NCBI GenBank assembly: GCA_963978545.1
Contig: OZ021732.1
Coordinates: forward strand, 19,885,521-19,949,520
Source of the DNA: Linyphia triangularis
Taxonomy: Eukaryota > Arthropoda > Arachnida > Araneae > Linyphiidae
Reading direction: 5' to 3'
DNA length: 64,000 bases
Below the pieces are notes generated by a model. That model ran no database searches, was not told the origin of the DNA, and saw only the letters and a list, made by a program, of their open reading frames with translations. The number at the start of each line of letters is the position of its first letter. Positions within the stretch are counted from its first letter, which is position 1. Shown piece after piece: positions 1-9,408 of the stretch. Made by a program: the position numbers and the translations under genes.

Positions 1-2520
1 CGTGTTAAATCTTTCATAGCTCTAGCTCTACTAGAAGTACGTTTGTAAATTGATGATTAGTGAGTGTGTGGATCTCAAAATGTGTCGTTTTCTGCCGTTT
101 TCGAATTTGATTATCTTAACTTTATGAGACTTAGAGGTCCTACTAAAGTGACTAACAGCTATCCGTAAAAAAAAATTCAACGCTCAAGTACTTTGTAAAG
201 CGCAGATATGAGAAGTCAAAATACTGCTGAGTTGTTTCCAGTAAAAGATGTCGGACAGTGAACTTAGCGGGTGCACTGCCTTGCACCTAAATGTAAAAAC
301 GTGTGTAGCATAAAGTATATCAATTTTTTTTTAAATTTTCAAATAAATTGAAGTAGCTCGGAAACGTTGCTTTATCCAAAGACAAAAACAATTCATTATA
401 CACTTCATGTCTACATACTGATTCCTATTAATATTGTAAAATTTAGACTATTAATAAATTATATTTCATTTGTTGGTTTATATAATTTTTTTTTTCAAAT
501 CTGTATTCTCATCATTTTGATTCTTGTAACACTGTAAAATTAAGAAGTACGATTCTTTTTAAAAGAGAAGGGATATGAGATAATTTTTCGTAAAAAGATC
601 TCTTAAATTGCATTACGTTACATGTAATGATTGATACAGTTAGTCCAAGCAACGTAGGAAGTTTTCTTGTTACTGGCTATACGTCTGTGATAGATGCCTG
701 TATATAAAAATGTTTTTTCCAGTTCCATCTGCACCATCAATAAAGAAGCATTTATCAGGTTTTTGGGAGGCACCATAAATGCTATCAAATGTAATATTTA
801 ACCCATAATAATCTAATATAGTTATTTTTCAAAAACACTATATTGTAAAATGTTGCATTTTCATACGCAACGCGTTAAAAAGTGATTAACTGTCAAATGT
901 CGCATTGGATATCACGCAGCCTCTTTAGCAAGAAACTATTTATATTCATGAACAACCACAGCTTTTAATATAATTCAATTTCTTGTTCGGGTTCCGCCTT
1001 TAAGAAAAGGGCATTTAAACTAGGCTTCACTTTCAGATAATGAATGTACTGTTTAAGCATTCGGAAGTGCTAAAAACAACACTAGTGTAAAAAGGCGTAA
1101 ATTGGATACTTTGTTACATGCGTTCATGTAACATAGGCCAGGATATAAATATTTATGTGTTGTAGCGTGTAAAAACTAATTACGTCAAAACCATTCTCTG
1201 CCATTTTTTTCTCCTTTTTATCCTGAAGATTTTTCTCAGCGTTCCGTAACCTTCTACAAAGAAATACTTGGAGCAGAAAACTGGTGTTGTTTTGTGCCGT
1301 TAAAAACAGTAATAAATTGCTTTATCAATGATGTTTTTAACGCATTTGTTTCTTTTTAGATTGGCGTCACATTGTTCTTAATTATCGTTCGTTTTCTTAA
1401 TTGTTATTTAAAGAATTAGTTGAGCAAACTGTCGGAGAGGTTAAAAGTAAAAGAACTGGTGCAAAACATTATTTTTATATTTTTCTTCCATTTTGTTATA
1501 TTATTATTGATAAACATTTTTTTTTTAATGAAGAAAGTATTCTTGATCTAATTAAAACCTTTTCTGGAACTATTTTCTGTAGCCAACTTATTTTATGAGT
1601 TTAAAATATTATTTATTAAAAATAAAAAAGGAATTCAGCTGAATCCATATTTACATAATTGACTGTTACTTTAGGACCATTACTACGCAAATCTCTTTGA
1701 ACTCAATTCCTAAAAAGTTGCCAATTGATACAACAATGCGTGTGTCAAAGTTTAAACTTGATCGGATAACTTTAATACTTGCCTCAAGTCACTTAGAGAG
1801 AACCGATCTCTGAAAACTACAAATTTTAGGCAATAAGTGATAATAATAGATAGTAATAGATAGTTTTTGCCAACTATCTGCGTGATACATGGTGCTTGGC
1901 ACTCTGAATTCATTTTTTCCGGGGGCAATACGACCTAAAAATTTCAAACATAACTGCAGTTTATGATAATCTCAGTGATGTAGATTTTGTATTTACTTTG
2001 AAAGGAAACTAAAAATATGTACGATATTATTTGCACTGATTCTAAATTTCACTGGTTAGTTATCAATGTCATTTTTATAATATTATTTGTAAATTGTGTA
2101 CCATATTGTCTGAATATATATATAGGAGCTGAATCCATTTACCAATTGAACACTAACTTCAGAATATAATTTCCAAAACATAGTGAGGACATACCATGTG
2201 TAAAACATCTGTTCCAAATTATTGTTCAAATAAAACATAGGTTCCTCTCAAACGACAAGTGTTTGCTCAAGTTTTATATACATTTTCCCTGTGAAAAGAT
2301 GTGTGATTATAAAAGAAATATTTCTGTCAATTTAGATGAAATTTGCAAATATGTATTATTGCATTTGGAATTAACTTTGAATGCCAATGAATTTGTCTGC
2401 TTTATATCTTTTGTTGTCTTTATTCAGATAACATCAACCTTTTAAATACACTATGTATCTTATACTTGCATATCAAGAACACAAGAAATGGGCAAATCTT
2501 TGTGACTGACGCAAGGGGTA

Positions 2521-2546
2521 TTTTTTTTTTTTTTTTTTTTTTTTTT
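2521..2546. repeat. poly-T tract (26 nt)
   Basis: An uninterrupted run of T. No target duplication or retroposon body is visible beside it, so it is called simple sequence rather than a retroposon tail. Confidence 0.9.
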
Positions 2547-2647
2547 ACCGTAAACAAATTAGAATTGTAAAACTATGAGGAAGTTGGGAGTTATATTTTT
2601 GTTTTATATAATATTAGTTAGTTGCATATATGGAAATTTATTTATTT

Positions 2648-2740
2648 TAACTAGGTTAAATAAATGGTAGAAGCAATGGTGCACGAAACACGTCCGTGTC
2701 CCTTACAAATGTGGTTGAAAATGAATATCTGACCTAGTTA
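2648..2740. repeat. small inverted repeat (fold-back)
   Basis: TAACTAGGT at 2648-2656 is matched by ACCTAGTTA at 2732-2740, and the match extends outward with AT-rich mismatched sequence. The arms enclose about 75 bp containing a small ACACG/CGTGT hairpin. It could be a very short MITE, but no clear target duplication was seen. Confidence 0.4.
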
Positions 2741-2862
2741 AATAATAATTTTTCAATATAACTTTACCACCAACTAATATTGTATGAAACAAAAACATAA
2801 CACTTAAATTTATCATAATTTTATTATTCTAATCTAACGCCAGAGAATTTTCCAGGCGTATT

Positions 2863-2866
<4 letters not shown>

Positions 2867-2909
<43 letters not shown>
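2867..2909. repeat. poly-A tract (43 nt)
   Basis: A long uninterrupted run of A, likely to vary in length between individuals. No LINE or SINE body precedes it. Confidence 0.9.
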
Positions 2910-2910
<1 letters not shown>

Positions 2911-3710
2911 ACTTTATTTTGATGTTTTTGAGGATAAATAAATTTAATGAGTAAATAAAATCTTGCCTAAAAATTAATTTATTTTACAGCGAATGTTTTT
3001 TTTTTTTTTTTAATTATTATTAGTATTATTATTATTATTATTTTTTTCAAAATGCGATTTTTCGAGTACAGTTTACTAAAAATCTATTTGTCTTCCTATC
3101 TGTACGGTTTTCAGACACATTACAAGAGTAAAAATTAAAACCAAAAATATTCTCTACAAAACTATGAAAGAAAAACCTTTCTAGGACAAATCTTTTTTAA
3201 TTTTATAGCGGAAAAAACAATAATTACTAAGAAAATAGCTATTTATAGAAACTTAAGGGTTAATGAGGAAGATCTTAAAGTTATTCGATCGGCTTTAATT
3301 TTCATAATCTCATATAAATCAACTGACAACGTTTTAAGGATTGCTGTCGAAGATACGAGGTAAAAAAAAAATATTTCAATTTCAAAACTTTGCACCAACA
3401 TTTCAAACTTCCGGTATATTTTACTTAGCATTTACGGCCGTAGTTTCCCGAAATCTCAACCAGGAGTTATAAGATCTCAACCTCCCAAAAACCGGTCTCA
3501 ACTCGAGGGTTAGCGAAAGTCGTAGTCTTCGGCTATTTTCAACACCGAGTTATGTCAACCTAGAGTTCATAAACTCAGCTAATGTCAACCCTCCTCCCGA
3601 GCACGGTTGAGACTGAATTTCATAACCTGCCCATGCGCAGAGGATACATTTGTGACGTTTGTTTTGTTTTGCGCTTCAGTCTCGACTCTTGCTTTGCAAA
3701 GTAATTAAAC

Positions 3711-3939
3711 ATGAATGATTTGATATTGCTAGCGGATTCGGAGTTTTTAGAGAAATTAGAGAGCAGAAGGGGAAAAAAAAACAAGGTTACGTGTCGATTA
3801 TTTTTCGCTATATGACGACCTGGATTTTCAACGGCGGTACAGGCTGACGAAGGAAACAACGATGGAAATTTGTAGCCTACTAAATTTTTATCTTTGGATG
3901 CATGTGGGCTTTGCATATTATGTTTTGAAAATTTCCTAG
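3711..3939 (+). pseudogene. Harbinger transposase N-terminal relic
   Basis: An ATG at 3711 opens an acidic leader (MNDLILLADSEFLEKLES) typical of Harbinger nuclease starts. The frame is broken near the A-run at 3772-3781. From 3811 a second frame reads YDDLDFQRRYRLTKETTMEI, the conserved segment ahead of the Harbinger DDE domain, and runs to a TAG at 3937. The nested hAT insertion follows ten bases later. The catalytic domain is not recognisable downstream, so this is a truncated, frameshifted copy. In the family, this protein and its Myb-like partner act together at the terminal repeats. Confidence 0.7.
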
Positions 3940-3948
3940 CCTCAATTT

Positions 3949-4274
3949 CAGCGATTCTCAACCACTGTGCCGCGGCACTTTTGTGTGCCGCCAAATTCTT
4001 AAAGTATGCCGCCAAATTTTAGAAATGTATATTTGTAATTAATCCCTTAATAAACGTACTGTTGTTTTTGTAGTACATATTATTTTATTTTACATTCCAA
4101 ATAATTATCATAAACTATTTTACACAGTGTATAATAGGTGTATTACAGTGTATTATAGGTAATATTATAGGTAGGTAAAGTAAACAACTTTTAAACTTAT
4201 CTTTTTCTTTGTGTGCCGCCAAATTTTGAAATCGTTAAAAGTGTGCCGCGACAAAAAAAAGTTGAGAATCACTG
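3949..4274. mobile_element. hAT-type MITE nested in the Harbinger element
   Basis: Its ends are CAGCGATTCTCAACC and, on the other strand, CAGTGATTCTCAACT, the CAG...ATTCTCAACC style of hAT termini. The flanking 8-mers are CTCAATTT (3941-3948) and CTCTATTT (4275-4282): an 8-bp duplication with one mismatch, as expected for hAT. The interior is non-coding and rich in GTGCCGC motifs repeated near both ends. It inserted after the Harbinger copy was in place. Confidence 0.8.
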
Positions 4275-4789
4275 CTCTATTTTATGAATATATCAGTCAG
4301 TTTTGGCACCCAGTCATTTCTACTTGGCTACTTTTGGAAAATGAAAACCTCTGATATTTTACCTGTTGTGCCTGAAATTGCATGGATAGTTCATTTCAAC
4401 AAAGAACCTGCAAAGTTTGTAGGTAAAAACTTAATTTAAATATTAATGAAAATGGTTATATTAATGAATATTAATGACTATTAAACGGTCTTCAAATCCG
4501 GAGGGTATATCCACTGCAGATGAGCAATTGCCAGGTGGCTCTCGTCTTCTGACGAAAAGTGACGACTTTGCCACCGGCAGTTTTCTTGCTGGCTTTATAC
4601 CACTCGAGGATTGGTTTTACAGACCGTTTTGTTGGGATATTTAATGAAGCATTAACCTTTAACTGCTGTGTTTGGGTGGTTTGAGGTTTTTGGTGCAAGA
4701 GCAACACATGGTCCATACTTCGCCACACAAATTGATGAACACCAGTTTAAAGTTTAAGAAACATAGTATCAGAAAAATTAATATAAAAG

Positions 4790-5002
4790 TCAAAGATGAG
4801 ATATTTTAGGGGGTGGAAGCATTCCACAAAAAATGACTCGCGGTCTGTCAGACCGCTTACAGCAGTTAAAAGCTTCGGTGACAGCGACAAATGCCGCGTT
4901 CTTCTGGCAAAACGAAGTTTTGTTGGTTTCTTTGCATTCGATGATGCTAATCCGTTGTTGGATTAACTCCAACAACAGATTTTTTTCGTACGGAGTGTAC
5001 AA
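4790..5002 (-). pseudogene. Harbinger Myb/SANT-like DNA-binding protein relic
   Basis: The minus strand reads YTPYEKNLLLELIQQRISII then ECKETNK and, further on, AFVAVTEAFN. This matches the start of the Myb/SANT-like helical domain encoded as the second gene of many animal Harbinger elements. The frame opens without an ATG and ends after the domain, so it is a fragment. In the family this protein binds the terminal repeats and brings the transposase to the nucleus. Its position at the right end, opposite in strand to the transposase relic, fits the two-gene layout. Confidence 0.55.
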
Positions 5003-5344
5003 GGCTCGTTTTTTTTTTTGTGTGTTTGTTGTTTTTTTGCAAAAGTGAATCCATTTTTAAATTTCTTTTAAAATCACGTAAAACCACAAGAATACAAGAT
5101 GACAACAGACTACAAGATAAACACAAGACCAAAGCATTCTGGGAACGGAAATCACATGACACTTCTAGACCAATAGCAAGCTGTCCTTCAACTCCGAGTT
5201 CATAAGCTTCGAGTCCATAAGCTCCGCATTGAAAAATCCCGAAGACTACCGTTTTTTTAACCCCGGGTCAAAGCTCTCGACCCAGAGCTTATGAACTCAG
5301 GGTTATAGAAGCAAGGTTGAGATTTCGGGAAACTACGGCCGTTA

Positions 5345-7307
5345 GTGGTTGGCCAATATCCATAACAACTGTCAGTCTACAATGGTCTATATCGGGATTG
5401 GACAATGTCGAGCGATATTCGCTAGCTTTTTTGTGCTACTTTGGATAGTCAATAACCACAATATATTGGAGGAAACTTGAAGATTTTGGTGGGGAAAGGA
5501 GAAGGGGGGGGGAGGGGGTAGAGGAAAACAGCAATGAATATAACATGAAAATAAGCTATCGCAACTCAAATAATTTTCAAAAGGTATCTGACTTTTGTAT
5601 ATCTATGTAACATTTCGCAGGTATCTGTTGCAATTATTGGGAAGATTGGGAATGCGGACATTGTCCATAGGTACGGATACAGCCTTTGCATAAGCTTCTT
5701 TGTAAATAAATGTTGTATATGAGCTAAAAGGATTAATAAAATTGTATCGGTGGATTTAAACAGGTTTTATCTTTTAAGTTGGTCAAGCGAACTGGGATAG
5801 GACTTCAAACTTTTACAAGAATAAAACAAAACAAAGAAACCAGTCCCACATTAGCTTTAACACTATATTAAGGTGGTAAAAACTAATACAAATAATTGTC
5901 CGTCTGACGAAGATCAAAGTTCCCAGAAAAACTACAAATGTTACACACACCTGAAATATCTCAATGTCGTTGAAATTACTTCTCATATGAAAATTCAACT
6001 GAAAGTTACTTCTTAAGTACCCTTATTAACCTCAAGTTAGTTTAATCTTCAGATATATGTGATAAATCAATTAGAAGGTCTTGATAAGTTTAAGTAAAAT
6101 TTCAAAAGAAAATTTCAGTCTGCAGTGCTTCAAAGTTCGACAAGGAAAGTGCTTCTATACCAACTTTCATTGTACTATTAGACCTATTGCATTTTGTTTT
6201 ACATATTTTTATTACATCTTGGAACATCATTGTTACATCTTGAAGCATATTAGATTAGCTTGTGCTACTTGACGATTTTCATTTAAAAAAAAATCTGATT
6301 TTGAAGGTTATTGTGCTCAAATATTGTAAGCCTTGTGAGAGGAGATTTCATTCATTACCTGTCGGCAAATTTTACTTGCGATATTTAATGATTGAAGTAT
6401 TGCTAGTATATGCAAAAAGAATAATTTAATAATATATTTTGCGATAACCATCCAAATATCAAGAACTGTTCAATAATTTGAACACATTGAATAAGATATT
6501 TAATTATATAATAAACGCATCTAATAGTAAATACACAATTACATGCATAACAATTTAACACTTGACGCTAATTAGTCATGCAAGTTACAACTAGTAATAT
6601 AGTAAGTTTTTAACTAAACACCAATCATCATAAGATTCCAACCAAATGTTTTAAGACTTAGCAAGATTGAATTTACACCTAAAGCTGCATCTTAAGAGTA
6701 TCACTCTTGCGGCATTTATTCATCTAAATCTCGTTTAAGCACTTCCTCACACGTACTAATAGTCACTTAGCTTTCAGTCTAACAAGATTATATGTGGATA
6801 ATGCTGGCAAACGCAGTTGTTCCCTTTATGAACTCCGTGGCCAGGTGCAAATAAAGTAAGCAACTATAACTTAAAGGCAGCCTGTTTTCTTTCGCTTAGC
6901 CTAAGTTAAGGATAATGCAAAGACTTGGGATTTTGATACTTTTAAAATAATTTAATCAATCTAATGGAAACTTAAAAATTATTTTTCAGTGAAATAAATG
7001 ATAAGTTATACCTGCACTGCCGTCATAAGCTGAAAAGCGGAAAATCCAAAAAAATTCAAATGCGTATTTTGACACTTTTTGATTATTCCTTAGAAAATAA
7101 TCTTTTTATCTCATTGAATGGCTTGAGTTCTTAAATTTTTAGGTCATACAAACCTTATACGAAAATTAAAATAACAATACCCATCAAAACAAAGTCTTTA
7201 ATATAAATCCTTTATATGTATTACCAATTTTTATATTCGTTAACATAGCGCCGATTGTGTTGTCAGCGTGTGCTTGGTGTTTACATCAAATTCTAAATAC
7301 TAAAAAC
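5345..7307. other. AT-rich non-coding stretch
   Basis: No gene is visible. Just outside the Harbinger element lies a G-rich patch (listed separately). The rest is AT-rich with short, uninformative ORFs. Confidence 0.6.
5489..5518 (+). other. G-rich tract, possible G-quadruplex
   Basis: Runs of 4, 9 and 5 G separated by short purine spacers stand out in AT-rich DNA. The 9-G run could split into two quartet strands, giving four G-runs. No gene start is visible nearby to assign a role. Confidence 0.35.
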
Positions 7308-7321
7308 ATCCCTATCAGCAA

Positions 7322-7497
7322 GCCGACCAAACGGTATAGTGGTTAGCGTGCTAGCTTCTAGACCGTTAGGTTGCGGGTTCGAGTCCCGTGTTAGGCATGG
7401 GTGTTTGTAAATGTATGTTGGCTTGTCTAATGACGAAAGTTTCGGCGCATTATAGCCCTCGTGTTGCTGACGGCGCCAGATAATCTGAAAACAACCA
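7322..7497 (+). mobile_element. tRNA-derived SINE, family A, copy 1
   Basis: It begins with a tRNA-like head of about 73 nt holding the pol III A box (TATAGTGGTTAGCG) and B box (GGTTCGAGTCC), followed by a unique body and the tail ACAACCAA. A 14-bp duplication (ATCCCTATCAGCAA at 7308-7321 and 7498-7511) brackets it, proving target-primed insertion. The head is tRNA-like but carries a body, so this is not a functional tRNA gene. Confidence 0.9.
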
Positions 7498-7511
7498 ATC
7501 CCTATCAGCAA

Positions 7512-8185
7512 AATATGGGGTAAACTACTTTTCAAAATTTATTTCTTAAAAATGAATGTGAATCTATGCATTCACATCTAAATATCGTTTATTTTTTTTA
7601 AAGAATTTTATTATTTATTAAAACAATTTTGGATACAGGAAAGAGTTTCAACATGATTGTTTAAAATTATTTCAAATGTTACTACGGAACTCAAATTTGA
7701 ATTGACTGGACTTCATTCCATAATGAATTTATACATTCAAATCCAATTATATTTTATTTACTCTAATTAAATCAATTCTAGCAACAGGCAAGATTTTCTT
7801 CAATGATTGGTTAAATGTGATTTTAGGACGATTGGATGACTACAATTTGGTGTATTAGTATTCCGTTAAAGTGACCTTTTGGCGACATTGACAACCCCGA
7901 AAATTTTATAGAATGCATTGTCATCGACATCGAATTTATCTGCCAAGTTTCACCCCGGTTGGATGACGTCAAGAGGGTTAATTAGGCTTCCGCACATTTT
8001 CCCGCCATCGACATACACAGCTAACCCCCCTCATCCCCCACACACACTCAAAATTGAAGTTAATATGAAGGATTTAAAAGTATACAATTTTAAAGCATGA
8101 ATAAAAAGCATCAAAATGTGCATTTCAATTTTTTTTATACTTAGGTTTTTTTTATTTTTATATTTTACTTTCAGTTACCCATATG
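7512..8185. other. non-coding stretch
   Basis: No gene is visible. A C-rich patch near 8020-8050 does not match any element I recognise. Confidence 0.6.
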
Positions 8186-8187
8186 TA

Positions 8188-9406
8188 CACTCAAGAGCCA
8201 AAACATTATGACCACCTGTCAATAACGAGTTGGCCCACCTTTGGCACGCAACACAGCTTCAACCCGCCTTGGCATGGATGCCACAAGTCCTTGGTAGATG
8301 ACCGGAGACAGATTGTACCAAATGTTTAAGCAACGGTCATGCAAATCCAAGATATTGCGAATTGGTGGTCTTTGAGCTCTGAGCTGCCGTCCCATGACAT
8401 CCCAAATGTCTTCTATCGGATTGAGATCCGGTGAGTTAGGTGGCCAGGACATTAACTGTAATTCAGCATCATGTTCCTGGAACCACTCCAACACAATTTT
8501 AGCCTTGTGACACGGGGCGTTGTCCTGTTGGAACATTCCATTTCCAGATGGAAAAATAGAGGCCATGTAAGGGTGCAACTGGTCCGCAATGATGTTCAGA
8601 TACCCTGTAGCATTCATGGTCTGCTCTACCACAACCACGGGTCCCAGAGACGCCCAAGAGAACGTCCCCCAAAGCATAATACCGCCAGCACCGGCCTGTG
8701 TATGACCTACTGTACATTGAGAGAGCAACTGTTCGCCTGGAAGATGGCGTATCCTGACACGGCCATCACCATGATGAATGACAAACGGTGATTCATCTGA
8801 CCAGGCAACTCTCGCCCACTGATCCATGGACCAGTCGCGATGTTCCCGGGCCCAGCGCAGGCGCAGTTGGCGATGACGCTTGGTCAGCAAAGGCACACGA
8901 GTAGGACGTTTGCTGCGTAGCCCCATATCCAACAGTGTCCGCTGAACAGTGTGCTCCGATACTATTCTACTTGGCCCTGCATTGTATTGGGCTGTCAGCT
9001 GAGCCACTGTCTGGCTCCGGTTTTGCTTCACCATGCGAGACAGTCTCCGACGACCTTTTTCTTTGATAGCGTGTGGACGTCCAACACCATGTCGTCTACT
9101 GCTGCTTTCACCGTCATTCATCCACTTTGCATAAATACTAACTACTGTAGATCGCGAACAATCCACGAGTCGTGAAGTTTTGGAAATACTTATTCCGAGC
9201 CTTCGAGCCATTACAATCTGCTCTCTATCAAAGTCGCTTAGATCCGCAGCCTTTACCATCACACACAGAAGTAAATGAAAGAATGATTCTTCAGACTCTC
9301 CAGCAGCAGTTAAATACCACTTCCACCTGATCACGTGCCTTCCACGTCATCCAGGCGAGTTCATTGCAAAATGTAGGGGTGGTCATAATGTTTTGGCTCT
9401 TGAGTG
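8188..9406 (-). mobile_element. complete Tc1/mariner transposon (DD36E type)
   Basis: Perfect 29-bp terminal repeats (starting CACTCAAGAGCCAAAACATT, positions 8188-8216 and 9378-9406) are flanked by TA on both sides (8186-8187 and 9407-9408), the Tc1/mariner signature. The 1,219-bp element has one gene on the minus strand, whose stop codon lies two bases from the left repeat. Unbroken ends plus an open transposase imply a recent insertion. A promoter would be expected in the right terminal region. Confidence 0.95.
8219..9259 (-). CDS. Tc1/mariner transposase, intact, DD36E spacing
   Basis: A 346-residue open frame, normal length for Tc1 transposases. I chose the ATG at 9259 (start MVKAADLSDFDREQI); the frame stays open upstream, but the only earlier start is a GTG. 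The first half is the paired helix-turn-helix DNA-binding region (RRLGISISKTSRLVDCSRST, then a GRPH motif at about residues 60-63 in place of the usual GRPR). The catalytic RNase-H fold shows D155 (AWSDES), D246 (FQQDNAPCH) and E283 (SPDLNPIED). I count 36 residues between the second D and the E; classical Tc1 has 34. DD36E is the spacing reported for the Incomer branch. It would cut and paste at TA sites. No stop codon or frameshift is seen, so it could be active. Codons are clearly less AT-rich than the surroundings, which fits recent arrival. Confidence 0.93.
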   Translation of the reverse strand: MVKAADLSDFDREQIVMARRLGISISKTSRLVDCSRSTVVSIYAKWMNDGESSSRRHGVGRPHAIKEKGRRRLSRMVKQNRSQTVAQLTAQYNAGPSRIVSEHTVQRTLLDMGLRSKRPTRVPLLTKRHRQLRLRWAREHRDWSMDQWARVAWSDESPFVIHHGDGRVRIRHLPGEQLLSQCTVGHTQAGAGGIMLWGTFSWASLGPVVVVEQTMNATGYLNIIADQLHPYMASIFPSGNGMFQQDNAPCHKAKIVLEWFQEHDAELQLMSWPPNSPDLNPIEDIWDVMGRQLRAQRPPIRNILDLHDRCLNIWYNLSPVIYQGLVASMPRRVEAVLRAKGGPTRY

Positions 9407-9408
9407 TA

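Larger units (their letters stand above)
1..3431. other. AT-rich non-coding stretch
   Basis: No convincing gene or transposon is visible. The ORFs here are short, of low complexity and unrelated to any family I recognise. The stretch holds two long homopolymer tracts (2521-2546 and 2867-2909) and a small inverted repeat near 2.65-2.74 kb, listed separately. It ends at the TTA duplication of the Harbinger element. Confidence 0.7.
3435..5341. mobile_element. PIF/Harbinger DNA transposon, degraded, with nested hAT
   Basis: Both ends carry the terminal repeat CGGCCGTAGTTTCCCGAAAT, continuing to about 27 bp without mismatch, and a 3-bp TTA duplication flanks the element (3432-3434 and 5342-5344). 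Sub-terminal arms also match loosely (for example GTAGTCTTCGG). Trinucleotide TTA/TAA duplications are the hallmark of PIF/Harbinger. The interior fits: a Harbinger-type transposase relic on the plus strand from the left, and a Myb/SANT-like relic on the minus strand from the right. A 326-bp hAT MITE sits at 3949-4274. At 1.9 kb it is shorter than autonomous Harbingers, so much of the transposase is lost. It is surely inactive itself, although the ends are intact. Confidence 0.85.

Noticed and set aside
2867..2909. Poly-A tract as a processed-pseudogene tail
   Set aside because: No cDNA-like sequence or target duplication adjoins it.
7322..7395. tRNA gene call on the SINE head
   Set aside because: A and B boxes are present, but the sequence continues into a repeated body with target duplications; seven near-identical loci show it is a retroposon.
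7293..7535. Minus-strand ORF with CFQIIWRRQQHEGYNAP-type protein (also 24222-24476 and 25169-25387)
   Set aside because: It is the reverse reading of the SINE family A body. The same peptide recurs at each SINE, so it is a repeat shadow and not a gene family.
9260..9334. N-terminal extension of the Tc1 transposase to 371 residues
   Set aside because: The upstream start would be GTG. The ATG at 9259 gives the family's normal length and start.
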